Shown: one piece after another, positions 25,262 through 36,728 of the stretch
Layout of the letters: every line of letters starts with the position of its first letter
Numbering within the stretch: position 1 is the first letter of the stretch
NCBI RefSeq assembly: GCF_007830455.1
Contig: NZ_VLLB01000009.1
Location: forward strand, 62,001 to 126,000
DNA: 64,000 nt
Direction of reading: 5' to 3'
Source of the DNA: Pseudoduganella lurida
GTDB lineage: Bacteria > Pseudomonadota > Gammaproteobacteria > Burkholderiales > Burkholderiaceae_D
Position numbers and translations under genes: made by a program
The notes under the pieces: model-generated
Told to the model about the DNA's origin: nothing
Database searches by the model: none
What the model saw: only the letters and a program-made list of their open reading frames with translations

Positions 25262-25702
25262 TTACAGCAGATCGCGGTCCAGCGTCGAGCCGGTCGAGCG
25301 GCTGGTGGTGCCGTAGTAGCTGTGGATTTCCGTGGTCCAGGCCTGGTTGGCCATGTCGGGCCAGTTGTCCTTGTCGAAGCCGGGCGCGTTCTCGATGCGC
25401 TCCTTGTCGATGTTCAGGCGCAGCTGGTGGTTGGCGGTGTCCAGCGCCAGCGCTTCCCAGGGAATCGCGAACAGCTTTTCGCCGATCGTCAGCACGCCGC
25501 CCGAAGCCATCACCACGTAGGCGACGCGGCCGCTCTGCATGTCCAGCATGATTTCCTTGACGGAGCCCAGGTGCTCATCCTTCAGGTTGTGGATGTGATC
25601 GCCAATGATCGTGTCGGCACCCATCAGGCGCGGGCCGGGACCCTGATTGTCCTGCTTGCCCTGGTCGACGTAGTTGCCGTATGCATCGCGTTCGTAGCTC
25701 AT
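25262..25702 (-). CDS. PRC-barrel domain protein
   Basis: 146 residues from MSYERDAYGNY, set by an AGGAGG ribosome site 6 nt upstream. After a polar N terminus the PRC-barrel is clear: MGADTIIGDHIHNLKDEHLGSVKEIMLD split as MGADTIIGDHI and LGSVKEIMLD, then GRVAYVVMASGG and LFAIPWEAL. These cytosolic beta-barrels (as in photosynthetic-reaction-centre H subunit and RimM) appear as stress-related proteins in betaproteobacteria. Divergent from pyrG. Confidence 0.85.
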   Translation of the reverse strand: MSYERDAYGNYVDQGKQDNQGPGPRLMGADTIIGDHIHNLKDEHLGSVKEIMLDMQSGRVAYVVMASGGVLTIGEKLFAIPWEALALDTANHQLRLNIDKERIENAPGFDKDNWPDMANQAWTTEIHSYYGTTSRSTGSTLDRDLL

Positions 25703-25785
25703 GGTTGCCTCCTGTTGAATGCTGTTGAAGTGGAGTCCATTGTGGACGCCCGATGGTGTCAAGTCTGTTAGTTTTCGCACAATAA

Positions 25786-28424
<2,639 letters not shown>

Positions 28425-28446
28425 GCGCTGTCGTCGCTGTTTCACT

Positions 28447-30002
<1,556 letters not shown>

Positions 30003-30038
30003 AATGCTCTAAACTGACAGCAACTTTTTGACAAGACG

Positions 30039-30070
30039 CCGGCCGGGTTCTCCCGGCCGGTTCTTCATTT
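30039..30070 (+). terminator. terminator after eno
   Basis: A 9-bp stem CCGGCCGGG/CCCGGCCGG with a TTCT loop followed by TTCTTCATTT. It ends immediately before the ftsB start codon (30075), so ftsB translation depends on read-through or a promoter overlapping this site. Confidence 0.8.
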
Positions 30071-30074
30071 CCCT

Positions 30075-30419
30075 ATGCGTTTGATAACCCTTGCCCTGGC
30101 GGCACTGCTGCTGCTGATCCAGTATCCACTATGGCTGGGGAAGGGCGGATGGCTGCGCGTGAAGGACCTGGAACAGCAGGTCGAAGCCGCCCATGACAAG
30201 AACGAAGAGCTGCGTGGCCGCAACGCCAAGCTCGACTCCGAAGTGCGCGACCTGAAGGACGGCACCGGCGCCGTCGAGGAGCGCGCGCGCTACGAGCTGT
30301 CGATGATCAAGCAGAACGAGATCTACGTGCAGATCCTGCGCAAGGGCCAGGCCGCCGGCGACGGCGTCACGCCCGCACTGCCGGCCAGCGAAAAGCCCGA
30401 GAAGCCCGCGCGTCGCTGA
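30075..30419 (+). CDS. ftsB: cell-division protein FtsB
   Basis: 114 residues: a short cytoplasmic end, one transmembrane helix ([19 protein letters not shown]), then a periplasmic leucine-zipper coiled coil ([22 protein letters not shown]...LDSEVRDL), the conserved [25 protein letters not shown], and a Pro/Lys tail. With FtsL and FtsQ it activates septal wall synthesis. The position after eno is conserved in proteobacteria. Confidence 0.95.
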   Translation: MRLITLALAALLLLIQYPLWLGKGGWLRVKDLEQQVEAAHDKNEELRGRNAKLDSEVRDLKDGTGAVEERARYELSMIKQNEIYVQILRKGQAAGDGVTPALPASEKPEKPARR

Positions 30420-30430
30420 GCTCGTGGCCT

Positions 30431-30443
30431 GGTGCCAGGCACC
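30431..30443. repeat. dispersed palindrome GGTGCCAGGCACC
   Basis: A 13-bp palindrome with the GGTGYCRGRCACC shape seen at 14385. It lies 11 bp past the ftsB stop. Confidence 0.55.
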
Positions 30444-30497
30444 GGGACATCCTTCGGGCGGCGGAAGCATCTGTGGCTGATGGTTCATCAAGTTCTT

Positions 30498-30516
30498 GAA
30501 AATGAGAATCATTTGC
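30498..30516 (+). promoter_or_regulatory. Fur box upstream of haem receptor
   Basis: GAAAATGAGAATCATTTGC matches the 19-bp Fur consensus GATAATGATAATCATTATC at 15 positions. It lies 75 bp before the receptor start and predicts repression by iron. Confidence 0.75.
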
Positions 30517-30591
30517 ATTAAGATACCGCTCTGCGCCAGCTAAGCCGTTCTACCGGAAGCCAGCTTTCGACTGACTCCCGACTGGAACACC

Positions 30592-32865
30592 ATGAACGCC
30601 CTGACTGCGCGCCGGCCCCTGCTGCCGGCTCTCCTGCTGTCCGCGCTGAGCCCGCTGGCTCAAGCGCAAAACGCATCGCCATCCACAGGCACCACCACCA
30701 CCGCGCTTGGCGAAATCCTCGTCACCGCACCGCGTGACGACAACGTTCGCACGGTTGGCACGACCACCACCTTCACGTCTGACGACCTGACCCGCCAGGG
30801 CGCGCAGAACATGCAGAACATCGCCCGCTATGCGCCATTGGTCAGCGTGCCGAACGGTGCCAGCGGGTCCGGCAGCGTGTGGGACAGCACCGGCAACACG
30901 GGCTTCAATATCCGTGGCATCGATGGCAACCGTGTCAGCATGGACCTGGACGGCATCGCGCTGCCCGACGCGGCACCGAAGCCGGACGGCTCGACGCTGA
31001 ACAGCTTCGGCATCGGCCGCGACTATTTCGATCCGGAGACCTTCCGCGAAGTGACCATCGTCTCCGGCACCACGGCCAGCGGTCCCGGCACGCCGGGCCT
31101 GGGCGGCGCCGTGCAGTTCGTCACCAAGGCGCCGGAAGACTATGTCAGCGCCGACAAACCCGTGTACGCCGACTACAAGTTCGGCTACGACGGCTCGAAC
31201 GAGATGCGCATGCATGCGGTCACCGGCGCAGCGCATGCCGGCAACCTGCAAGTGCTGGCGCTGCTGGTGCACCGCGACGGCAAGCTGCTGGAATCGGCCG
31301 GCAATGCAGTGCTCAATCCGGACGACTGGAACTCCGATGCGCTGCTGGCCAAGCTGGCATGGTCGCCGGGAGCGGGCCACAAGCTCACCGCCACCGTCGA
31401 TGCCTACCAGGCCAGCCACCAGCGCGAATACATCAACAAGACCAGCGCGCTGTATCCGGCCGGCGTGGCGCAGGATTCGACCACGCGCCGCAGCCGCTTC
31501 AGTCTCGACCACCGGTTCACCAGCAGCACCGCGCTGTTCGACCGCCTCGATTCACGCCTCTACGTGCAGAACTCGAAGGTGCAAGACCATACCGACGGGG
31601 TGTACATCAGCACCGGCCAGCGGACGCAGCGCGCCATCGACACGGGCTACTTCAACGACACCCGCGGTTTCACGAGCGACGCCGTGAAGCAGGTGGGCGC
31701 GCACAAGCTCTCGTACGGCATCAGCGCGGAAAACGGCGAGATCCGGCGGCCGTGGTACGAGGACCGCATCGTGCTGGCGACCGGCGCGCACCAGATCACC
31801 AGCAAGAACCGCATGGCCGATACGGACACGACGAAGTTCGCCGCCTACGCGCGCGGCGAAGTGAAGCTGGCCGAGCGCCTGACGCTGACGCCGGGCCTGC
31901 GCTACGACTGGCGCGAGCTGAAACCGAAGAACCTGCAGACCTATGTGGTCGCCGTGCCGGCCGCGCAGAGGGAAGTGGTGGAGCGCCGCGACGATGTCGT
32001 CACGCCCAGCCTCGCGCTGACGTACCTGCTCACCCCCGAGCTGGAAGTGTTCGCGAAGTACACGCGCGGCACGCGCCTGCCCACGCCGGCCGAACTGACG
32101 GGCACCTACGACTCGTTCAGCTACACGGGCGCCGGCACCGGCTATGCCGTGCTGGGCAATGCCGCGCTGAAGAAGGAGACCAGCAACGCGTTCGAGCTGG
32201 GCATCTCCGGCCACCCGGTGCGCGGCCTGACTCTGAGCGGATCGCTGTTCCACACGAAGTACGACGACTTCATCGAATATGCCGCGCAGCCGCCCGACCC
32301 GGTGAACTATCCGACGATCGTGCAGGGACTGTTCCGTCCCGAGAACGTGGCCGATGCGAAGAGCTGGGGCGCCGAAGCCACGGGGCGCTTCGATTTCGGC
32401 GCCTGGAACGGCGCGCTCGATGGCGCCAGCCTGCTGCTGGCGGCGGGCGTCCAGCACAGCAGGGCGCGCAACAACGACACGGGTGCCGAAAGCGAACTGG
32501 CGTCGACCTTGCCGCGCAAGGTCAGCGCCACGCTGGCCTGGGACGATCCGGGCAAGCGGGGTGGCGGCGCGCTGTCCATCTTCAACGTGCGCGGCAAGCA
32601 GGCCGGCAGCGACGTCGTCACGAGCGTCAACGGCCCGCGCTTCGCCGTGCCCGGCGCCACCGTGGCCGATCTCACCGCCTACCTGAACATCGGCACGCAT
32701 GCCGTCATCACGGCCGGCGTCTACAACCTCGCCGACAAGACCTACTGGGACTACGCCTCGTCGCGCAGCCTGGCCGCCGGCACCACGGCCGCCACGCTCG
32801 CCGACATCGGGCGCCAGGCCCGCCCGGGGCGCCATGGCGCCGTCACGCTGAAACTGATCTACTGA
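30592..32865 (+). CDS. TonB-dependent haem/haemoglobin receptor
   Basis: 757 residues. Signal peptide ending SPLAQAQ, TonB box-like LGEILVTAP, plug with FTSDDLTRQGAQNMQNIARYAP, NIRGIDGNRVSMDLDGIALPD and GLGGAVQFVTK, then the barrel with the receptor-family block YTRGTRLPTPAELTG and the terminal aromatic residue (LKLIY). The plug motifs (RGIDGNRVSMDLDGI) are those of haem/haemoglobin/transferrin-type receptors. Paired with a HemS-like gene 10 bp downstream and preceded by a Fur box, so haem-iron uptake is the likely role. No inner-membrane haem ABC genes follow. Confidence 0.88.
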   Translation: MNALTARRPLLPALLLSALSPLAQAQNASPSTGTTTTALGEILVTAPRDDNVRTVGTTTTFTSDDLTRQGAQNMQNIARYAPLVSVPNGASGSGSVWDSTGNTGFNIRGIDGNRVSMDLDGIALPDAAPKPDGSTLNSFGIGRDYFDPETFREVTIVSGTTASGPGTPGLGGAVQFVTKAPEDYVSADKPVYADYKFGYDGSNEMRMHAVTGAAHAGNLQVLALLVHRDGKLLESAGNAVLNPDDWNSDALLAKLAWSPGAGHKLTATVDAYQASHQREYINKTSALYPAGVAQDSTTRRSRFSLDHRFTSSTALFDRLDSRLYVQNSKVQDHTDGVYISTGQRTQRAIDTGYFNDTRGFTSDAVKQVGAHKLSYGISAENGEIRRPWYEDRIVLATGAHQITSKNRMADTDTTKFAAYARGEVKLAERLTLTPGLRYDWRELKPKNLQTYVVAVPAAQREVVERRDDVVTPSLALTYLLTPELEVFAKYTRGTRLPTPAELTGTYDSFSYTGAGTGYAVLGNAALKKETSNAFELGISGHPVRGLTLSGSLFHTKYDDFIEYAAQPPDPVNYPTIVQGLFRPENVADAKSWGAEATGRFDFGAWNGALDGASLLLAAGVQHSRARNNDTGAESELASTLPRKVSATLAWDDPGKRGGGALSIFNVRGKQAGSDVVTSVNGPRFAVPGATVADLTAYLNIGTHAVITAGVYNLADKTYWDYASSRSLAAGTTAATLADIGRQARPGRHGAVTLKLIY

Positions 32866-32875
32866 GGAGAACCGG

Positions 32876-34237
32876 ATGAACCAACCGAAAATGCCGCAAC
32901 CGAACATGCCGCAACTGAGCATGCCGGAACTGAACACGCCGCGACCGAAAATGCAGCGGCCCAACGCACATCCGCCGAAAATGCCTCAGCCGAAAATGCC
33001 TCAGCCGAAAATGCCTCAGCCGAAAATGCCTCAGCCGAAAATGCCTCAGCCGAAAATGCCTCAGCCTGAAATGCAGCAGCGGAATGGGCACCACTGGAAG
33101 TCGTCCGCGGCTTGCGTGCTGGCGCTGGCCGGCGCGCTGTTCTTCACGCACGCTGCCGCGGCCACGCTGGCCGAACGCTGGACCACGCTGAGGACCGAGC
33201 AGCCGAAGCTCGGCATCCGCGACGCGGCGCGCACGCTGGGCGTGTCGGAGGCGGAACTGCTGGCGACCGGCATCGGCACGACCGCCACGCGCCTGGCCGA
33301 CACGGGGCATGCGCCGCGGGAGATCATGCGCCGTGCGCTCGACCTGGGCAAGGTGCTGGGCCTGACGCGCAACGAGAACGGCGTCATCGAAGTCACCGGC
33401 GTCGCTTCCCGCCTGCCGGAAGCGAAACAGGGCGATGACGGTGCCCGGGACGCCGAGAAGGAAGCCCGCGAACTGAACATTGCCGGCGGCTACCTGGGCG
33501 GACCGATCGACCTGCGCTTCCACTTCGCCCACTGGAAGCATGCGTTTGCCGTCGTCCAGCCGGGCAAGGATGGCACGGTGTCCCGTAGCCTGCAGTTCTT
33601 CGATGCATACGGCACCGCCGTGCACAAGGTCTACCTGAAGGACGACACGAAGGTGGCCGTGTTCGACAAGCTGGTGGCCGACTTCCGCCATCCGGCGCAG
33701 GACGGCAGGCTGGCGGTCCTGGCCGCGCCACTGAAGGCGGCGGACAAGCCGGATGCGTCGGTCGACGTGAAGGAGTTCCGGCAGGCCTGGCAGGAGATGA
33801 CGGACGTGCACCAGTTCAACCGCATCGTCGCCGAGTTCAAGCTGTCGCGCGAGCAGGCGCTGCGCCTGGCACCGGCCGGCGCGGCGCGGAAGGTCACGCC
33901 GCAGGCCGTGCGCCAGCTGCTCGAAGGGGCGTCCGCGAAAGGGATCGCCATCATGGCTTTCCTCGGCAACCCCGGCGTTACGCAGATCTACAGCGGCAAG
34001 GTGGGCAAGGTGCAGGAAGCCGGCGGCTACTTCAACGTGCTTGATCCCGACTTCAACCTGCACCTGCGCGACAAGGCGTTCCGGGCCGGCTACGTGCTGC
34101 AGCGCGCCGGCGTGACTTCGGTGGAGTTCTATGACGACGGGGGCGACCTGGTCGTCACGTTCTTCGGCGTGCGCGAACGGGGCAAGCCGCAGCCGCCGGC
34201 GTGGATCGAGCTGGCCAGCGGGCTGCCGAAGGGGTAG
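32876..34237 (+). CDS. HemS/HmuS-like haem protein with repeat-built N terminus and signal peptide
   Basis: 453 residues. From about 95 on it matches HemS-type haem-degrading/carrier proteins: two homologous halves, LRFHFAHWKHAFAV and MTDVHQFNRIVAEF (the latter with the haem-ligand-type His), and a C-terminal VTSVEFYDDGGDLVVTFFG. Family members are cytosolic and about 345 residues. Here residues 1-65 are five-residue repeats (MPQPK and variants) and 73-93 form a hydrophobic signal-like segment ending THAAAA. Met66 (33071) would give a normal signal peptide, so either the repeat is an untranslated leader or the protein is exported with a repeat tail. It has a GAGGAGAACC ribosome site before the first ATG. 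Confidence 0.82.
   Translation: MNQPKMPQPNMPQLSMPELNTPRPKMQRPNAHPPKMPQPKMPQPKMPQPKMPQPKMPQPKMPQPEMQQRNGHHWKSSAACVLALAGALFFTHAAAATLAERWTTLRTEQPKLGIRDAARTLGVSEAELLATGIGTTATRLADTGHAPREIMRRALDLGKVLGLTRNENGVIEVTGVASRLPEAKQGDDGARDAEKEARELNIAGGYLGGPIDLRFHFAHWKHAFAVVQPGKDGTVSRSLQFFDAYGTAVHKVYLKDDTKVAVFDKLVADFRHPAQDGRLAVLAAPLKAADKPDASVDVKEFRQAWQEMTDVHQFNRIVAEFKLSREQALRLAPAGAARKVTPQAVRQLLEGASAKGIAIMAFLGNPGVTQIYSGKVGKVQEAGGYFNVLDPDFNLHLRDKAFRAGYVLQRAGVTSVEFYDDGGDLVVTFFGVRERGKPQPPAWIELASGLPKG
32981..33070. repeat. 15-bp in-frame repeats encoding MPQPK
   Basis: Five perfect units of ATGCCTCAGCCGAAA (32981-33055) and one variant (33056-33070). More degenerate units extend left to 32876. Every unit carries an in-frame ATG, so the array is a ladder of possible start codons leading to the signal peptide. 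Confidence 0.95.
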
Positions 34238-34279
34238 GGGCGCTGCAACTGCGGCAGCCCAAGCAAGGCCGCCGCCGCC

Positions 34280-34446
34280 TCCGGTTTTCAAGCGCCGCGC
34301 CCGCACAGCCGGTTGTCAAGCGCCGCGACCGTTCCGCCGGTTTCATGCGCCGCAGCCGCTCAGCCGGTTCTCATGCGCCGCGACCGCTCAGCCGGTTCTC
34401 ATGCGCCGCGACCGTTCCGCCGGTCTTCAAGTGCCGCGGCCGATCA
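34280..34446. repeat. 28-bp tandem repeat, six units
   Basis: Six units of 27-28 bp with consensus GCCGGTTNTCATGCGCCGCG then ACCGNTCM (34280, 34308, 34336, 34363, 34391, 34419). It fills the gap between the HemS-like gene and the reductase, and its last unit ends exactly in the reductase stop codon. Confidence 0.93.
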
Positions 34447-35505
34447 GGGAATCAGCCGCTCGCGCTTGAGCCGCTCGAACAGGTCGAAGAAGGCCTCGGG
34501 CGTGCTCTGGTATTCCAGGAACCCGGCCTTGCGGCTCTTCGTCATGTCGGTGATGACTTCCATTGGCCGGCCCAGGTCGGCATCCGTGTGCCACCACGAG
34601 GCCAGGCGCGTGACATCCGGCTCGGCGAGGCCGTGCTGCTGCGCGATCTCGCGCCACAGGGCCGGCGCATACTGCATGCGGGCTTCGAGAGGGCTGGTCT
34701 CGGCCGGCAGTGGTGCCGCTTCCACGCCGAAGTAGTCGGCCAGCTTCGGCCACAGCCACTGCCAGCGGAACACATCGCCATTGACGACGTTGAAGTCTTC
34801 GTTGCGGCCGGCATCGCTGGTGGAGGCCCACAGCAGCTGCTTCGCCAAGAGGCGCGCATCCGTCATGTCCGCCAGGCCCTCCCATTGCTGGCGACTGCCC
34901 GGGAACACGAACGGCTGGCCCGTGTGCTTGCACAGCGTGGCGTAGACGGCCAGCGTCTGCCCCATGTTCATGGCATTGCCGATGGCGAAGCCGATGATCG
35001 TGTGCGGCCGGTGCACGCTCCACGTGAAGCCGTACTGCCGCGCCGCGTCGAACACGCGGTCTTCCTGCTCGTAGTAGAAATTGGCCACGTCCTGCCGGCC
35101 CTGCTCCTCGCGGAACGGCGTGACGGGCACGGCGCCCTTGCCATACGCCTCGAACGGGCCGAGGTAGTGCTTCAGGCCCGTCACCAGCGCCACGTGCTGC
35201 ACGGTGCCGGCCGGGCCGACCGCATCCAGCACGTTCCTGACCATCGCACCGTTGACGCGGATGTTTTCTTCCTCGTTCGCCTGGCGCGACCAGGCCGTGA
35301 TGAAGACATGGGTGGGATCCACGCCGGCCAGGGCGCCTGCCACATCGGAGGACGTGAGGTCGGCGCTGATCTGCTGCACGCCCGGCACGCCCGGCGTACG
35401 GCCGCGCGAGACACCGTGCACCTGCCAGCCTTCGGCCAGCAGCCGCTCGGCCAGCGCGCTGCCGACCACGCCGCTGCTGCCAATGATGAGTGCCTTGTTC
35501 GTCAT
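34444..35505 (-). CDS. SDR-family NAD(P)-dependent reductase, PRISE-like
   Basis: 353 residues. The Rossmann loop GSSGVVGSALAERLL starts at residue 9; the atypical SDR features NFYYEQEDRV and HRPHTIIGFAIGNAMN mark the progesterone 5-beta-reductase/iridoid-synthase-like group, which lacks the usual YxxxK and uses a Tyr in NFYYEQED. The substrates in bacteria are small enones. An AGGAGA ribosome site precedes the ATG. The gene is bounded downstream by the 28-bp repeat array. No obvious partner. Confidence 0.86.
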   Translation of the reverse strand: MTNKALIIGSSGVVGSALAERLLAEGWQVHGVSRGRTPGVPGVQQISADLTSSDVAGALAGVDPTHVFITAWSRQANEEENIRVNGAMVRNVLDAVGPAGTVQHVALVTGLKHYLGPFEAYGKGAVPVTPFREEQGRQDVANFYYEQEDRVFDAARQYGFTWSVHRPHTIIGFAIGNAMNMGQTLAVYATLCKHTGQPFVFPGSRQQWEGLADMTDARLLAKQLLWASTSDAGRNEDFNVVNGDVFRWQWLWPKLADYFGVEAAPLPAETSPLEARMQYAPALWREIAQQHGLAEPDVTRLASWWHTDADLGRPMEVITDMTKSRKAGFLEYQSTPEAFFDLFERLKRERLIP

Positions 35506-35606
35506 GCTGTTCTCCTGGTGGACAAAGCACGACTGTAGCGGAAACCTAGCCGGCAGGCGTCGCCCGCGGAAGCGGTGCGGCGCCGCACGATACGAATGGG
35601 CACGCG

Positions 35607-36728
35607 TCAGCCGGCGACCGCCCGCATCCCCAGCGCCGGATCATCGGTGAAGAAGCCGTCCAGCCCCAGCTGCAGGTAGCGCCGCATCTCGGCCACCGAA
35701 CCGGCCTCGTTGCGGGCATTGTCGCCGGCGCCGTCGCGGAAGTCGGCGGCCATGAAGCGGTTCTCGGGACGGAACGTCCACGGTTCCACGCGCAGGCCGG
35801 CGGCGCGCGCATCGGCAACGATCGCGGTGGGCGCGGCCAGCCGGCCATCGGCGCCCCAGGGGATCAGCGCACGGGTCGGTGGCGCGAAGGTGTCGGCATA
35901 CTGGGCCACGTCGCGCAGGCCGGCCGGTGTCGCCATCTGCGCGAAGGTGAGGGTGCCGCCGGCCGCCGTCACATCGCTCGGCCTGACATTGCCCACGCCG
36001 ACCAGCTGCATCAGCCGCAGGTTGGCGCGCCTGCCCAGCTTCTCGCGCAGGTAGCGCAGGTTGGCCACCTCGAACGACTGGATCTCGACGGGTGCGCGGC
36101 GGGTGTATTCGTGCGCGGCCAGGGTGGCGATGAAGCGGTCCTCCAGCGGCAGGCCCACGCGGGCAAAGTACGTGGAGTGCTTCAGTTCCGGCACCAGGCC
36201 GATGAGGCGGCCCGTCGTGGCCGATTGCGCGGCCACGAAGTCGATCACCTCCTCGAACGTGAGCACCTGGAACATGCCGTCGTACTGCGCGCTGCCGGGA
36301 CGGGCCTGGGGAATGCGTTCGATGGCGCGCAGCGTCTTCAGCTCGGCCAGGGTGAAGTCGTCCACCCACCAGCCGTCATGCGCTTCGCCGTCGACCGTCT
36401 TCCTGGCGCGGCGGCTGGCGAATTCGGCACGCCCCGCCACGTCCGTCGTCTCGGACAGGAAGGCTTCGTGGCGCGCCACCAGCACGCCATCCTTCGTCGA
36501 GACGAGATCCGGTTCGACATAATCGGCGCCATCGGCGATCGCCTTGGCGTACGACGCCAGCGTGTGCTCGGGCCGCAGCGCCGAGGCGCCCCGGTGCGCG
36601 AACACCAGCGGGCGCCCCGCGGCGGCGGGCACGCTGGCGAGGGCCGTGGCCGGCAGGAGCAGGGCGCCTGCCGTGGCAGCACCCGCGGCGATGAACGCGC
36701 GGCGCGACAGGTAACGTTGCACCGTCAT
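35607..36728 (-). CDS. glycerophosphodiester phosphodiesterase, exported
   Basis: 373 residues. The twin-arginine signal (SRRAFIAAGAATAGALLLP) predicts Tat export. The GDPD TIM barrel follows with the catalytic HRGAS, metal ligands in YVEPDLVSTKDGVLVARHE, and PELKH. It resembles GlpQ (periplasmic), which splits glycerophosphodiesters to glycerol-3-phosphate and an alcohol. Its ATG overlaps the TonB receptor stop, so the two are one operon, which begins at the Pho boxes near 39216; substrate uptake and hydrolysis are thus coupled. Confidence 0.92.
   Translation of the reverse strand: MTVQRYLSRRAFIAAGAATAGALLLPATALASVPAAAGRPLVFAHRGASALRPEHTLASYAKAIADGADYVEPDLVSTKDGVLVARHEAFLSETTDVAGRAEFASRRARKTVDGEAHDGWWVDDFTLAELKTLRAIERIPQARPGSAQYDGMFQVLTFEEVIDFVAAQSATTGRLIGLVPELKHSTYFARVGLPLEDRFIATLAAHEYTRRAPVEIQSFEVANLRYLREKLGRRANLRLMQLVGVGNVRPSDVTAAGGTLTFAQMATPAGLRDVAQYADTFAPPTRALIPWGADGRLAAPTAIVADARAAGLRVEPWTFRPENRFMAADFRDGAGDNARNEAGSVAEMRRYLQLGLDGFFTDDPALGMRAVAG

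Noticed and set aside
34280-34446. CRISPR array at the 28-bp repeat
   Set aside because: No spacers separate the units, and unit-to-unit changes are scattered; tandem repeat instead.
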